Shown here: one piece after another, positions 11,080 to 23,300 of the stretch
Numbering within the stretch: position 1 is the stretch's first letter
Layout: every line of letters begins with the position of its first letter
DNA from: Coniella vitis
Taxonomy: Eukaryota > Ascomycota > Sordariomycetes > Diaporthales > Schizoparmaceae
Direction of reading: 5' to 3'
NCBI GenBank assembly: GCA_011317545.1
Contig: WUJK01000006.1
Span: forward strand, 1,364,001-1,428,000
Length of the DNA: 64,000 nucleotides
Notes under the pieces: generated by a model
What the model was told of the DNA's origin: nothing
Database searches by the model: none
The model's input: only the letters and a program-made list of their open reading frames with translations
Translations under genes and position numbers: made by a program

Positions 11080-13401
11080 GGTTGTGCGCTACCCTGAACT
11101 TTGGCCTGCGCGTTGGCATATACGGTCAGGAGAACTGTATTGGGCAATAAGCCACGTCGCGATTTTGGTGACGTCGTGCCACGGCTCCCGCCGCAAGACT
11201 GGGTGCTGTTCCCAGGACAAGGCTGGTTGCAGTTGGCGCTGCTTGAGAGCGCCGATGTGCCTGCATCCAGGGTATCGGCGCAATAACATGTCCTACATGG
11301 AGAATAGAGCGCATCAGTGCCATTGTCGGCTGGCTCGGACTGCAAAGAACGGGACAGTCAAGGAGCACTTACTGGCCCGTAGCTCCAAAGTATTTCCGCC
11401 CTGTACACCCCGCAGCACACTTATCCAGCGTCAAGGACGAGTCGGTGCCCGACAGGTTGAACGTCGCAAACCCTGTGCTCGAGGAGAAGCACCCCAGGTA
11501 CGAAAAGGCTGCAATGGCGCTGGGGTTGTTGTTTGCGGCTGCGGCTGCGGCTGCTTGTCCTGCTGCTTCTGCCTGAGCGAGACTGGATGCTGCTATTGCT
11601 GATAAGAGGGATGCGGCCGTTGCATCGAGTCCGCTGGCCGCCGTCGCGCCTTGCTGTTGCTGTGCTTGTGCCACGGCAGCAGTAGCAGATGGCGGTGGAA
11701 TATAAATATCATTGGCGCTGGCGGGGAGAATGGCGCTCGCACTTGGAGCAGACGCATTATACACTGCGAAAGTACTGCTTGGAGATTGCTGAACAAGCGC
11801 CGGTGAGCTCGCTGCCGCCGCCGTTGTGTGGGCTGCAGAGAGTGAGGATAGTTTCGATGTGGCAGCAGAGAGGCTATAGACCTCAATGTAGTTGACTTCC
11901 CAATACCTGCTCATTGGCGATACTGTGTAAGTCCCTCTGATTATTTCCAACCCACTTTGGATAACAAGGGAAAATTTCTAGTGGTTGATGTCAAAGATCT
12001 CATCAAGAGACTCATCTACAACCCAAAAGACTTACAGATCTGTCAGAGCGGATGGTCTGCTGCCCACCCAATCTTCGCAAGTGGGCGCGTAGGAACCGCA
12101 TGAGCCGGTGCTCCAAAGTGCATCACCGTACTGACCGCACAGGTCCTATATATGAAAGTTGTTCAAGCATCAGCCTCATTTCTTCCTGGACATTCTCCTT
12201 CCCACTTCCTCCACGCCCTGCCCTAACCCAAAAGCCTTTACTTTTTAGACAATAATATCTTCTCCAATGACTGCAGAGGATGGAACAGAAATTGGGAGGA
12301 AAAAAAAAAAAAAAAGAGCCCAACTCACAATATTCAACACAATGCTCATATCCGAAAAATGCGACCCAACCTCGCACGTCGCCGTTCCAAAAACCGCCTG
12401 CGGTGTGCCCCAACCCGTAGGATCAGGCTGTTTGGTCACAATATCCTGCGGTATGCCACCGCGGGGGAAATGCCAAATCTGAAGAGCCGCAGCGGTCCAC
12501 TGCAGGGCGTACACGCCACCACCGACGGCGTTAAAGGCGTCCCCGTAGCTCGAAGGGTCCGAGGGCGGAGCCGCGTAGTTGCAGCCGCCGGTGCTATTGC
12601 AGTTTGTGATTTCCGAAGTGCCGGTTGCGAGGAGGTTTGGGGTAGAGGGGAGGAGGCAGTCGTCGGCGCTGGTGGTGAAGAATTAGGGTGTAATTGATCG
12701 TAAGGAGCCGATCGGATGCCCACTTGTGGGGGAAAGAAAGAAAGATGGATGGATAGGTTGATGTACTTACGTATGAGCAGACATGAGATTGGTATATGCC
12801 ATGTTCGCCCCCTCTATTATATCAACTTCACCCCCATATGGCCAATTAGGACCGTACATCCAGACTAGCCATCAAAAGTCAACCGCTTATACATCGCACT
12901 CCAAGGAGAACGAAAGAAGGGGGGGCAAATTGACAACATACAGGCAGGCCAGCCACCACACACCGAGCCAGGCATATGGGCAAAGTCCCCAATCACCAGA
13001 CCCTGATTGACAGGTGCGATGCTTTCGAGACGAACGCTGGGGCGACCGCCTTGGCTGCCGTCCGAGGCATATGTGTTTGTGGTGTCAACGCGTAGGGTGA
13101 CAGCTTGCGTTACGCTGTTGATGGAGACGAGGCCGCCGGCTAGTGCATCGTTATAATTCTTATACCTGATGAGAGTCGTTCGAGCGTATTATTCTTGTCA
13201 ACCACTGTACAATGGATTCCTTTGTTCGATATAATGGATAGAGCTTTTAGGAAATTTTGTTGATGATCCCAACAGGAAAGAATACGACACTTACGATACG
13301 AATCCAAAGGTTGGATCTGGTATGCTCACAAAGTTGAAGCCGTTGATAAGGGACTGTCCTACATAGGACGTCGTTAAGGAATATGCAGACATGGTGCTCA
13401 T
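10563..13401 (-). CDS. GH16 beta-glucanase with C-terminal WSC domain and GPI-like tail
   Basis: Seven exons: 13295-13401, 12942-13165, 12771-12864, 12329-12668, 12036-12145, 11373-11906 and 10563-11292, giving 712 residues. The first five exons encode a family-16 glycoside hydrolase (endo-1,3(4)-beta-glucanase type) with the catalytic motif GEVDIIEG (nucleophile E123, acid/base E128). Next come an Ala/Ser/Gln linker, a WSC-like Cys-rich module (YLGCFSS, then YFGATGQTCYC across a splice, then PCPGNSTQSCGG), a 12-Gln run, a Ser/Thr-rich region, and a hydrophobic C-terminus typical of GPI-anchored wall proteins. All splice phases agree. Oddity: the modelled start has no signal peptide, and an in-frame TGA lies 12-10 bases upstream of the ATG (13411-13413). 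A missing 5' exon or a frameshift is therefore likely. A hydrophobic reading at about 13700-13760 is one candidate. Confidence 0.85.
11047..11078 (-). repeat. CAG/CTG trinucleotide repeat encoding polyglutamine
   Basis: About ten CTG units on the + strand are read on the minus strand as a run of about 12 Gln in the linker of the GH16/WSC protein. Confidence 0.9.
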
Positions 13402-14040
13402 TTCAAGTCGTCAAAAAGAGGGGCAAGATTGAGCAAGAAACACCATTTGAAAGTATCGTGAAAATGAAAAGGTCGTTCTTCATGCAAAACGAGCGAATAA
13501 AGGGCTGCTTTACGCAAGCCGAGTGATTGAACGACAAACCATGAGTGACTGGACGCTTGGCCATCTTTCGTCGCTCTTCATGTCTGTGATATATATGATG
13601 ATTGTTCACACATAGATATCAAAGGGATTGATACGCTTGACGGTTAATCAAGGGACCATGCAGAGAGACACGACGCATTCCTATTCTTCCCCAATCACAC
13701 TATGAGTAGGAGGCAAAGAGAGCGATCAAGGTCAAGCAAGTGCACAATCGCGTAAAAGAGACGCGCAGACCCGTTCCTAGGTTGAACACGCGACGGAATT
13801 CAGGCAGAGGGTCTTGTGAAAGCTCTCGGCATGGTGGCGAGCCAAGGGATGCGAAGAAGTATGTATACATTGAGCCTTCCATTTTCCCAAATATCGAATC
13901 CAAACGCCAACGCTAGCCAAAACAATATGCTAATAGCCTTCCTGAGCACGGACAGAGCTTTTTTTAGAGGAGAGGAATTTGAGGATGATAGGGATTCATT
14001 GGCCTGAAAGAGAAGAGTCAAAATTCACTCACCCATCCCA
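13402..14040. other. Intergenic region upstream of the GH16 gene
   Basis: No independent gene. On the minus strand two hydrophobic readings are present, near 13410-13485 and 13700-13760. Either could be a relict or spliced signal-peptide exon of the GH16 gene. Neither joins in frame with a convincing splice pair by eye. Confidence 0.4.
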
Positions 14041-15357
14041 CTACACCATGATGCGCCTCAAACCTTCTGTTCCGCCCAGCACCCGCCTTCCCGAGACAGC
14101 ACACCTAGCTTCACCACTTTCCCATTTGCCTTGTTTGTCAGCCATGAAAGCTTCCTGCCTTGGGTGAATCCCGCTGATCCATTTATGAATGCACGCATAG
14201 CAGTAGACGATGCCAGTTTGGCAGGCGGTGGGCGTCGTGATCTCGTCCCTGCAAATCGGACAAAACTCCGAGTTCCGGGGCGGGCGGACGGTATAAATAG
14301 GCAGTAGAGAGGGCTTGGCGATAGGGGCACGCTCAGCCATGGCCTGGTCATCCTCCTCATCCTCTTCGTCGTTGTCTGTTTCAGACTGCTCTTTCTTTTG
14401 GCCTGCCTGAGGATGTAGCTTGGCGGCTCTGTTGCCGTTGTTGCTTTCCACTCCCGAAACAATTGGCGGGGGCAAATCTAAGCTCTCGGCGGCTCTTCTC
14501 GAGAGCTGCTTTGCAAAGTCGCTAGCATACCACCACTCGATGAACTTGAGCGCAAAGATGCTTGTTGGCAGCAATAGCGACAAGCTGCCGAGGACTTTTG
14601 CACCCAAGTCTCGTGGTGAAAACAGTGAAGAGGGACCGGGGCCCGCAGCACGACCGGCTCGTTCTCCCAGCGCCTCGATGGCAGCATAGTCGGCACCGGT
14701 CATCCTCCTGATTCTCGTGCCAATCATCCACAAGAAAGGGTTATGGTACTGTGAGTTGTCAAAGAGATAGGCCAGATTGAAGGCCAACAGGGCGAAATAG
14801 TAGGCGGCATTGACGGAAGGGTAGATGTTCCCTAGGAACCAGCGGTAATAGTGCAAGAACCTTTGCTTCCAGGTGGGATTAGGCGGAAGAGCCGTGTAGG
14901 CAGTGCCCAACAGGGCACGGGGCGCATTGATTTCGAAGCCCTCGTCCAGCTTGCGCTTAAGGTACGGAACGCCGACCATGACGGCCAAGTTGCGCCACAC
15001 ATCCGTGCGGGAGAGCTTGAGGGCATCGCGCACAATAGCGGGGGCGCGGGCCGAGGCGCGGGGGATTTCGGCAGCGAGGCTCTTTTCGCGTTTGAGCCCA
15101 TAAAAGTGCTCGGTGAAGGAGCCGCCACGAGTGATGAGATAGTGACGCTCAACGATCAGAAGAAGAAAGGCGTACAGTTCGTCGAAGGAGTTGAGGAGAG
15201 GCAGCAAATAGCGCGGAGAGCGGTGGGTAGCGTGGACGAGCAGGTAGCGCAGGGTGGGCGGGAGGAGGGCGGAGAGCTGCTGTTCCGAGAGTAGCTCAAA
15301 GAGCGACGGCTTTTGGTCGTCGAAGCTGGTGCCACGAAGGGCGGTGATGAATTCCAT
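14041..15357 (-). CDS. PEX12: Peroxisome assembly protein 12 (RING peroxin)
   Basis: A single-exon ORF of 438 residues. Pex12 is an integral peroxisomal membrane protein that, with Pex2 and Pex10, forms the ubiquitin-ligase channel recycling the import receptor Pex5. The N-terminal half matches the family (LFELLSEQQLSALLPPTLRYLL) with several membrane segments, including a Tyr/Phe-rich one near residues 180-200. An acidic linker follows (NDEEDEEDD). The C-terminal RING starts at C366 (CPIC, then a Cys, then YCYAC). As usual for Pex12 the RING is degenerate and lacks a full set of zinc ligands. Length fits fungal Pex12. It is divergent from the thioesterase with 462 bases between starts. Confidence 0.95.
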   Translation of the reverse strand: MEFITALRGTSFDDQKPSLFELLSEQQLSALLPPTLRYLLVHATHRSPRYLLPLLNSFDELYAFLLLIVERHYLITRGGSFTEHFYGLKREKSLAAEIPRASARAPAIVRDALKLSRTDVWRNLAVMVGVPYLKRKLDEGFEINAPRALLGTAYTALPPNPTWKQRFLHYYRWFLGNIYPSVNAAYYFALLAFNLAYLFDNSQYHNPFLWMIGTRIRRMTGADYAAIEALGERAGRAAGPGPSSLFSPRDLGAKVLGSLSLLLPTSIFALKFIEWWYASDFAKQLSRRAAESLDLPPPIVSGVESNNGNRAAKLHPQAGQKKEQSETDNDEEDEEDDQAMAERAPIAKPSLLPIYTVRPPRNSEFCPICRDEITTPTACQTGIVYCYACIHKWISGIHPRQEAFMADKQGKWESGEARCAVSGRRVLGGTEGLRRIMV

Positions 15358-15819
15358 GGCTACAGTCTCTCAGGCTGGGTTACAGGTCAACAGGCCGAGC
15401 ATGGGAAGCTGAAGACAATTGTTGGCGATGCTGGTGGTGCATGTCGGAAGTATGTACATAATAGTGGAAGGGACGATGGGTGAGATAGCGAAGTGATAAG
15501 AATGGTTGTTAGTGGTGTACCTTTGTACCTTTTTGCCGAGGCTTCGTGTCCGCCCGCATCTGTACTATGTAGAAGTAGTGCCACCTGCCAAACCTTATCA
15601 CTTTGAGTATTTGCCCAGGTACTCGCTCACTCACTCGCTGACCAAGACGATATGCTATTGTTATGTGAAATCTGGATTTTCTTCTCTTTCTCGACTACCC
15701 TTGTCCCTGCATTCAATCGTTGAAACATAAGCATTTCTTCTTTAAGGCCAACGCACGCCTCGCTTTCTTGACACGGCCTCTGCTGTGCTTGTTCGAAACT
15801 CACACGGCAAGTTACAGAG
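15358..15819. promoter_or_regulatory. Shared divergent promoter, PEX12 / thioesterase
   Basis: 462 bases separate the two start codons. The right part is CT-rich, as expected for a leader. One copy of the dispersed motif (TACTATGTA, 15563-15571) and a related palindromic stretch at 15451-15460 lie in it. Confidence 0.5.
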
Positions 15820-16468
15820 ATGGCAGACTCAAAACAGGACCTGAACGCGAACTTCAAGCAAATTTACCAGGATCTGGTGCAGGCTCGAGGTGAAGCACGG
15901 GTGCAGAAGTGGCTGGAACTCAGCAAGCCTCGAGGACACAGTTGGGAAGATAATGTAAGTTGGTCCACACGAAACCCCCCTTCTCCTGTTGCTCGTTGGC
16001 TTCACTTGCAAGCGCTAAAAGGACATATACACACAGGACTGGATGGCGCACTGTCTGCCTTATCTTAAGCTGCATTCGTGGTCGACCGAGGATCCAAAAC
16101 ACGCCCGGGTCGTCTTCAGCTACGAGGTGCCCCGACACAACAGCAACCAGAGCGGCAACATGCACGGCGGCTGTACGGCGACGCTGTTCGACTTTACCAC
16201 GTCCATGCCTCTGTGCCTCGTCAACAAGCCTGGCTTTTGGTTCTATCTGGGCGTCAGCCGTACCCTGAACGTCACATATGCGCGTGGTATCCACATCGGC
16301 GAAAAGATATTCATTGAGAATGAAATCATGAGCATTGGGCAAACGCTGTGCACGATACGTGGCGTCATGAGGCGGCAAAGCGACGGCGTGGTGCTGGCGA
16401 CCTGCGAGCATGGCAAATTCAATACGGATCCTCAAGCGCAGAGGAACCCGTCTGCGAGTAAGCTGTAG
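15820..16468 (+). CDS. Hotdog-fold (PaaI/ACOT13-like) acyl-CoA thioesterase
   Basis: Two exons, 15820-15954 and 16037-16468, separated by an 82-base GTAAGT/CAG intron in phase 0, give 188 residues. The hotdog signature NMHGGCTATLFDF (H88, G89, G90; probable catalytic D97) places it in the 4HBT/PaaI group that hydrolyses acyl-CoA thioesters. A later conserved tract (SRTLNVTYARGIHIGEKI) forms the central strands of the fold. There is no peroxisomal SKL; the C-terminus is ASKL, close to but not a standard PTS1. Its pairing with PEX12 on a shared promoter makes a link to peroxisomal acyl-CoA metabolism tempting but unproven. The acyl chain preference cannot be told. Confidence 0.88.
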
Positions 16469-17033
16469 AATTGACTTGTCTGACTTGTCTTCCCAACGCT
16501 TCGTTGGCGGGACTATCTGCATTTTTGCAGGAATCGATTGTACATAGTATGGAAAGAGAAAGACCAGGTCATAGCCTTTCATGCACAGAGTATCGACTGC
16601 AGTGCTTAGCAATAGACGGGGCATATCCTAGACAGAGTTATGAGATTATCAAGAATGGGACAACAGCTTGGATTTCCATGGTAAAAGATTGTATATGCCG
16701 TATATGGAAGGAGTAAGTATTTTGGTGCCCTTGGAGGACTGCGCCAACGGAGTTCATGTTCTACGTAAACACCCAAGTACATGGTAGTGACGACCCGGAC
16801 TTTGAACGGGCCTCGGGTGCCTATCGCCGCTGCTAGGGGCGCCCATGCGTTTAGCAACGCTTGTGTCCTGTACCTACGCAGTACTACCTAGGTACTAAGT
16901 AGAAGTAGAAGTATGTACAGTCCACCCTACGCCCGGCCCCAAACACTCGCCTCCTTCCGCGCTCAACGCTGGTCGGATCACGAATGCGTATTGAAATCGC
17001 TCCCAACGATATCGACTGTGCACGCCCCGAGCC
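16469..17033. other. Intergenic region between thioesterase and F-box gene
   Basis: No gene. It holds TACATAGTA at 16541-16549 and a TACCTAGGTA-type palindrome followed by short AAGTAG repeats at about 16885-16915. Confidence 0.5.
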
Positions 17034-19337
17034 ATGGCATCGCTCATCAGGCTCCCTCCCGAGCTAATCAGCCAGATCTTGGGCTTCGTAGACCCCAAAG
17101 ATCTGGCGCAGGTCAATCTCACATGCCAATTTCTCTATCGCGCTGTCCGGGACAATATCGCCTTGTTTCGGACTCTCTATCTTCGACTTTTGGTGAGCAT
17201 CCCGACCTCCCTATCACGGCGTTTCATGATCGCTCACAACATGTTCTGTTTATCAGGATGACCCGGGCGCCGCAGAGTTGGACTGGATCAAAGAGATCAA
17301 GGATATTGTGAAGCTGGAAGCCCTCTGTGCAAGCTCAGACGTCGAGTCCCTTCGGGTGAGTGCATTGGTTATGCGAGGACGCAGCCCGACCCAAGTTGCT
17401 TTTCTCTGTGCTTATGGTGTATACCACTGTTCAAGGAGAAACAACACCTTGACTTTGTCTACCACACAACCACACGTCTACTCGCACGATGCACCGCCTC
17501 AAAGGAATCGCGACCGCGGCCAAGCGTCACCTACCGGCCTTCTCGTAACACGCTCCTCCTGCGACGCTATTTTGCCAATTCTGCCGCCGTCGATGCCTTT
17601 CTGTGCCAGTCTTCTCTCTTCCAACACAGGGCCACCGACTCCACGGATGAGAATCATTTGGGCTCTTCACCGTCGGGTCACTCTGAGTCCGGGCTTCCAC
17701 GCAAGCCCTTGTCTCCACAGGAGAAGCAGATGTCCGCTAAGCTGCATAGTTTGTTTGGGGCAATGGTTCTTCAATATAGCCGTCCACATCTGACCAAAAC
17801 TTGTCCTGCTGCCCTCGGCAGGGTATACGATATGAGGAAATTCACCCGTCGGAATAGATGGGGTCCCGTAAGCCCTCGTTACGTCTCATATCTCCCTTTT
17901 TGTACGTTCTCTGCTCCAATTTGAGGGCCATGCTAAGCTTCTCACCTCTTAGTTTCTCGATGAGGGTCCCGGTCCGAGCGGGATCCCTGGAAACGAGGAT
18001 GGTCAACTCGGCCTTCCCGAGGATCGCGTTGACTGGGAGATGGTGGAGGCCATCATGGTCGCCATTTGGGTCAACATGAAGTTTAGAAAGCTCGACCGCG
18101 TCCCCTTCATTAAGGAGGCCTGGGGTGTACCGTTCGCTGGGTGCTGGCCGAACAGCTACATCCCTATCAACCACGGGAGACAGATTCACGAGCTCGACCA
18201 GAGAGACCCGTACGGTATCGCGGGCGTTTGGATCAGGGTATGAAATGCTTTGAGCTCCTCGTAGGAAACAACATGTTTAGATGTACAAGTGCCTGAGCTG
18301 ACAGGGCAAAACTCCCATCCAGTTTGTCTGCTTCCTCGACTACCACGACTTCTTCGCCTACAACTTTCCTGACCACAATCAACCTGGTATGCCTCGCGGC
18401 CACCCCGACTTTAATGAATTCGCTCAAGCCGGCCGACTGATTGTCATGAAACTTCACGTCACCGAAATCAAGGAACCTGGACCCGAAGATGGCCAAGCTC
18501 TCCCTGTCGTCCACTTCAAAGGCATCGCGCGCGCCATCGATGACTCAACGCTCAACGCCCACTCCGAGATGAAAGGTTAGACTCGCCATATCTTGTTACG
18601 TTCCTGCGACTTTGTTTTATGGCTTGTCTCTACACCATGTCGTTGGTGCGCCGCGTCAATCTGGATAGATGACTAACGAATTTGCGTCTTCTGCTTGTCT
18701 CACTTTCTAGGCTTCGTACGACTGACGCGACAAGGTGACGTACATTGGACGGCCGTGTCTAGCTATCACGGGGAGACACGCTGGCGCAGTGAGAGCATCC
18801 AAATCGGCGGTGTCCGATCCAACAAGGTCATTGGCACATGGTTCGATACGTACGTCCACTATGAACACCCGCACTACTTTTTTGTTCTTTCTTCATTTGC
18901 TTCTTTGAGCAGATCTGCCCATCAAGTACCAAATGTCTTGTTTCCGTAAAGAGGAACCAGCAAAAAAAGAACAAAAAGATTTCTGGAGTGACTGACTTGA
19001 GGCTCTTATTTGTGCAGAAACTACGATGCTGCCGGTCCCTGTGGACCTAGCGCCTTTTGGAAACTCAGTGACAGACTTCCAAACACCGATGATGAGCGTA
19101 CGTGGTATCCAAGTCTGTTACAACCCCCGTGTCCACCTGTAATTCAAGGTTCTATGGGGGAGGGGGCATTCCCTCTCCTCGTCTTGTTGTTGTTACGAAA
19201 CCACGGTTTAAACAGAGAGGTGCCTCCTGACTCTTACTGAGGAAACATAAAAACAATACAGGCTTTGACAGGCTCGATTTCCTCGCATTACACGACCACT
19301 ACCACACGCCTGCCTCGAATACAGACACTACTACTGA

Positions 19338-19369
<32 letters not shown>

Positions 19370-19422
19370 TCGCTACCGCAAATTCCGATGGGAGATCGGA
19401 AGCTGACTTGGACTCTGATTAG
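17034..19422 (+). CDS. F-box domain protein (541 aa) with acidic tail
   Basis: Eight exons: 17034-17192, 17257-17355, 17436-17867, 17953-18237, 18305-18575, 18711-18849, 19018-19097 and 19262-19422. All phases agree, giving 541 residues. The N-terminus is a clear F-box (about residues 3-45, LPPELISQILGFVDPKDLAQ then LTCQFLYRAVRD), which binds Skp1 in SCF ubiquitin ligases. The middle includes a segment with NSYIPINHGRQIHELD and a later one with TRQGDVHWTAVSSYHGE followed by GNRS/ACGPSAFWKL-like residues. This layout is known to me from fungal F-box proteins of unknown substrate. The protein ends in an almost pure Asp run from GAC/GAT repeats at about 19330-19375. It is probably a nuclear or cytosolic substrate adaptor. 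The target cannot be inferred. Confidence 0.85.
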
Positions 19423-20382
19423 GTGTTCATGACCAGATACAGGTATCTTGATAGGAAGAGACAGATATCATTTCTTCAGAATAAGATATAGAGAAGAAAA
19501 CGGCGTGGTATCTGCGAGGTGCATGTACGTTTGGAGAGCCCAGTTGGAAGAAGCGAAATCTTTTGCTTTCTGTTTATGGTGGTGCCGAGCTCAACTTCTT
19601 TTCTTTAGAAAGGTGTGAGACTGATTTGATGGCTGAGGAAGTGGTAACGTCTCTGTGCAGTTCTGTATGAAGTCGATCTGCCTGTCTGGGAGAAAGGCAC
19701 CGAGGGCGGGCGCTCTTTTCCTCTGTTCTGTTTTTTTGTCCTTTTTGCAAGGTTCGTACCTAGGTAGTTCATTTTGGGAAGCTATCCTGCGCTGCTTTGC
19801 GAGGCATGGTCATGAGAGCTGCTCTACTTCACTTTTAGTGAAGCCCCGTTCGGACAAAAGGACGAAAGGAAACGAAATGAATAACATGTCTATCGTATCT
19901 CAGTAAATACTATACATCAAGCTGTCAGGGTTTGAGTAACCGATGAGAACCCTCAAGACTTTTAAGACAGGCTTATACTGGCACTGAAACATTGCAGTTT
20001 GAAATACAACACGGTGAATACAAAAAATTTCAAAATATGGCAAGGTACACTACTTCATCCGAACGAGCTCAGCTATATGAGCCTCATACCAAATACCGTC
20101 TCAAATAGAATGTTCCAGAAAATAGGATTCGATGAAATTGCAAAAATTGCATAAAAGGGGTATATAAAAAGTGTGCAAAAGAGCCTCCAAGAAGGCCACC
20201 GCCCGCTGAAAGAATCATGACAATTCGGTGTCGTCCATGCATAACGCACAAGCCAAATCGACAACACATGTTTACTATGTATCCACATACGGCTCGACTG
20301 GACAAGCCCAAAACTCAACATGATCAGCACCATGATAATCTCTTCTCATTGCTCTGGGATGTTAAGCAAGGTGCGTGATAAA
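19423..20382. other. Intergenic region between convergent F-box and C2H2 genes
   Basis: No gene supported. It presumably holds both 3' UTRs. A palindromic TACCTAGGTA lies at about 19757-19766. Confidence 0.5.
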
Positions 20383-23300
20383 TCAAGCCGGACTTCCAGC
20401 ATTAAGTTGTACGCAATTATGCAAAAGCGTTGCCCCTTCATGCAACAACTCCCAACGCGTTGTCAGGAATGTCTCCCTCAGTACTAGCAACAAGCTGCTA
20501 TTCCTATTCAAGCCCTTGACTTGCAACAATCTCTCGGGACAATCCAGAGCAGAGTACATGATTAGATACTCCTTCATCTGCGCAACTTGTTCCGCTCTGC
20601 TTGTCGGGACAAGGGCATCTGGGCATGGGCCCTCGAGTGCATGGCCGTAACTCCAGACCACGAGAGCCGCAAAGTACAACACCCAGGGTCTGTTGAGCAA
20701 GACATCGTCCCGGGCGACGTACGAGGGATCGGCATCCACGTTCTGCGGCTGATGCTGGCGGCTATTGTATCTCGGGTTGCCGCTGCCTTCTACCAACACC
20801 GAGTAGAGAAACCTGAGTGCGTACCAGGTCGCGTCGCGCGCACGCAGCGATGGAGCCCACATATCCCTCATGCGACGTTGAGCGGCACTCAGGTCTTGCG
20901 CACCAATAGCGCGCCCAAGCAGGCGTTTTGCCCGCGCAAAAATTTGGCAGTCCACAATGTCAACATGCATGGCCATATGGGCAAGATGATGCAGGACGAC
21001 ACGGCTCTCAAAGACGGTATTGGAATCGCCGCGATCAGCAGAGTTGAAGGCGTATGGGTCGGCTGAATTTTCTCCCTTCTTTAGCGACCTGTCAAAGTCC
21101 CCCTTCCAGGTATCAAAGGCTCGCGTCACGGTGTGCCGCCACTTGTCACGCCCGCCTAGAGCTGAGGAAACACCGCCTCCGAGAGAATTGACCTGCAAGT
21201 CTCGCTGATTCATGTGCCAGCTAACATTGAGCAGACCGGCCATTAGAATCATTCGTCCAAACGAATTGGTTTCGACCTCTTGTCCGCTCAGGGTCCGCTT
21301 GAGACCCTCGAGGAATGGAGTGGGTTTTACGCCATTCGACATCAGGTTCGCTTCCACTCTCCCCACTTCTGCGCCGCTGGTAGCCCGCCATAGCTTCTCG
21401 TCGCAGGGCAGTGGTAGACGCATTTCGTGTGCTACCATAACCGTGGAGTGGCCAAACATGGTAGCGTGGATAGAGTCGATGACAAAGGCAGCAAAAGCAG
21501 CACGCCGTGTCGCTTCACACGTGATCCAATGGTTCCACCATTCGTCTGCGGTATGAGCAACTCCCGACGTTGACGAATGTCGAGAACCATTCTTGTCGTC
21601 TCTTGGATTTGGAGGCGAGTCCAGAGCGGATTTGCCAATCAGAGACCGGCCACGGCGCATCAGAGTGATGGTGGTCGCATGGTGGATGTGTGCTCGTTCG
21701 TGCAACTCTCGCGTCGAATACATCTTTTCGTAGAGCTCGAGGAGGATGAGCGTCTGAAAGACCCACAGTTTGGCGGGCGGGCGGAAATTACTGTCCATGA
21801 ACGTCTCCCATCGAAGATGCCATGCCAGGAAATTTGACAGTTCTGCCCCAGCGACCGTCACTTTCTGTCCATGAGCCTTGTCGAGACAGGCCGCGCCAAT
21901 CGCCATGATTGATATGAGCAACAGGGTCGGCATCCTATCCGGCGAAAAGGTGGGTTTGTGTAGGATGGGAATCTGATCATTGAAGTGCACCCAGTACGAG
22001 CCAATGTACACCTGCATCATCTTGCGGCCGAGCATATGGTCATCGGTGCGCTCGCCTTCAATAAAGGTTTCTCTCTTGTGCTCAACTGGGGCGCGGCCGT
22101 TCTCATGGAACCTCTCTTTTATGAACTCGAACACTTCGTTCGCCTTCTCTTCAGAGATGACGGTTTCTGGCAGATTTTGGTCGAGGAGGTTGTTGACCGC
22201 CATGACTTGCTGTGTGCCAGCCGCCGGAAAGTAGCCGATTTGGCTCGGCTCTGTGCCATAGTATGGAACACTAGGCTGATCAGCACCACTGTCGTGAATT
22301 AATTTTGTAAAGTTTGCGGGGAAAGAATGGGTTCCGAATTTGCTTTCTCTCTCTCTCTCTCTCCCTCCCCCTCCTTTTCTTTTTTTATGTGTGTGTGTGT
22401 GTTCTTCTTGTCAACTTACTTATTATACTGAGGCATCATGTGGTTCAAGGGTGCGCCCTCGCCCGCTTGCGAATTAAAAAGGTACGCCATGAAATCTTCT
22501 GGCATACCAACATATGGAGACTTGCTAAGCACACTATCGCTTCCAAACACAGGTATAGTGGTTTGAGTAGACATGTTATCGAGCAATACCATTTCGCCTG
22601 TCGATTGCGGCTGCGGCTGGAAATGCTCATTCATGCCATTCTGCGGAGTATAGCCTTGGTCACCTTCTCTGGTCAGATTGGCCGTTGGTGCCGTTTGTTG
22701 AAAGTTGGAAGGGGGTAGGCTGAAGGCGGGGAAGTTGGCGTGTCCTGAGTACGAAGCCGATTGAGGAGTGGCAGCCGAATGACCTTGAAATCCGTGTTGA
22801 GAAGTTGGCGATAAAACTCCATATGGCGGCACATTGGTTTGGATTGAGGGACGTTGTGCTCCATTTGGAGATTGGTGTGCTGAATGTTGGCCAGTCATCC
22901 GCCCATAAGGACCGTCGGGCCTCACATAGTTGACTCCGTTTTGCTGTGGCCCACTGGTGTGAGCATAAGATGGTGGTGTATTGGTGATGGGCGTATAAGG
23001 GCTTCCGGCGACATCATGATACTGAGCATGTAGCGGTGGTCTGGCGAAGCCACTGCCTGATCTGTTGGTTTCGGGAGATAGGGAACCAGGTGCGGCAAAT
23101 CCATGGCGGCTATCGGCCACGGGGGACATGTGTCCCATCATCGAGTCTCTTCTGCTGAGCGTCGAACCCTTGGCCGTGTGTCGTTCTTTGTGTCTATTGC
23201 ACAAGTCGAGTCGAACAAATTGCCGGTCGCATTCTGGGAAATCACATTTGTATATTTGCTTGGGGTTGTGATTAAGCTGATGGCGATAGCTGGGGTCGTG

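Noticed and set aside
15960..16036. Reading through the thioesterase intron to give a shorter protein
   Set aside because: The read-through product loses the hotdog domain, and the intron has a good GTAAGT donor and an ACACAG acceptor in phase.
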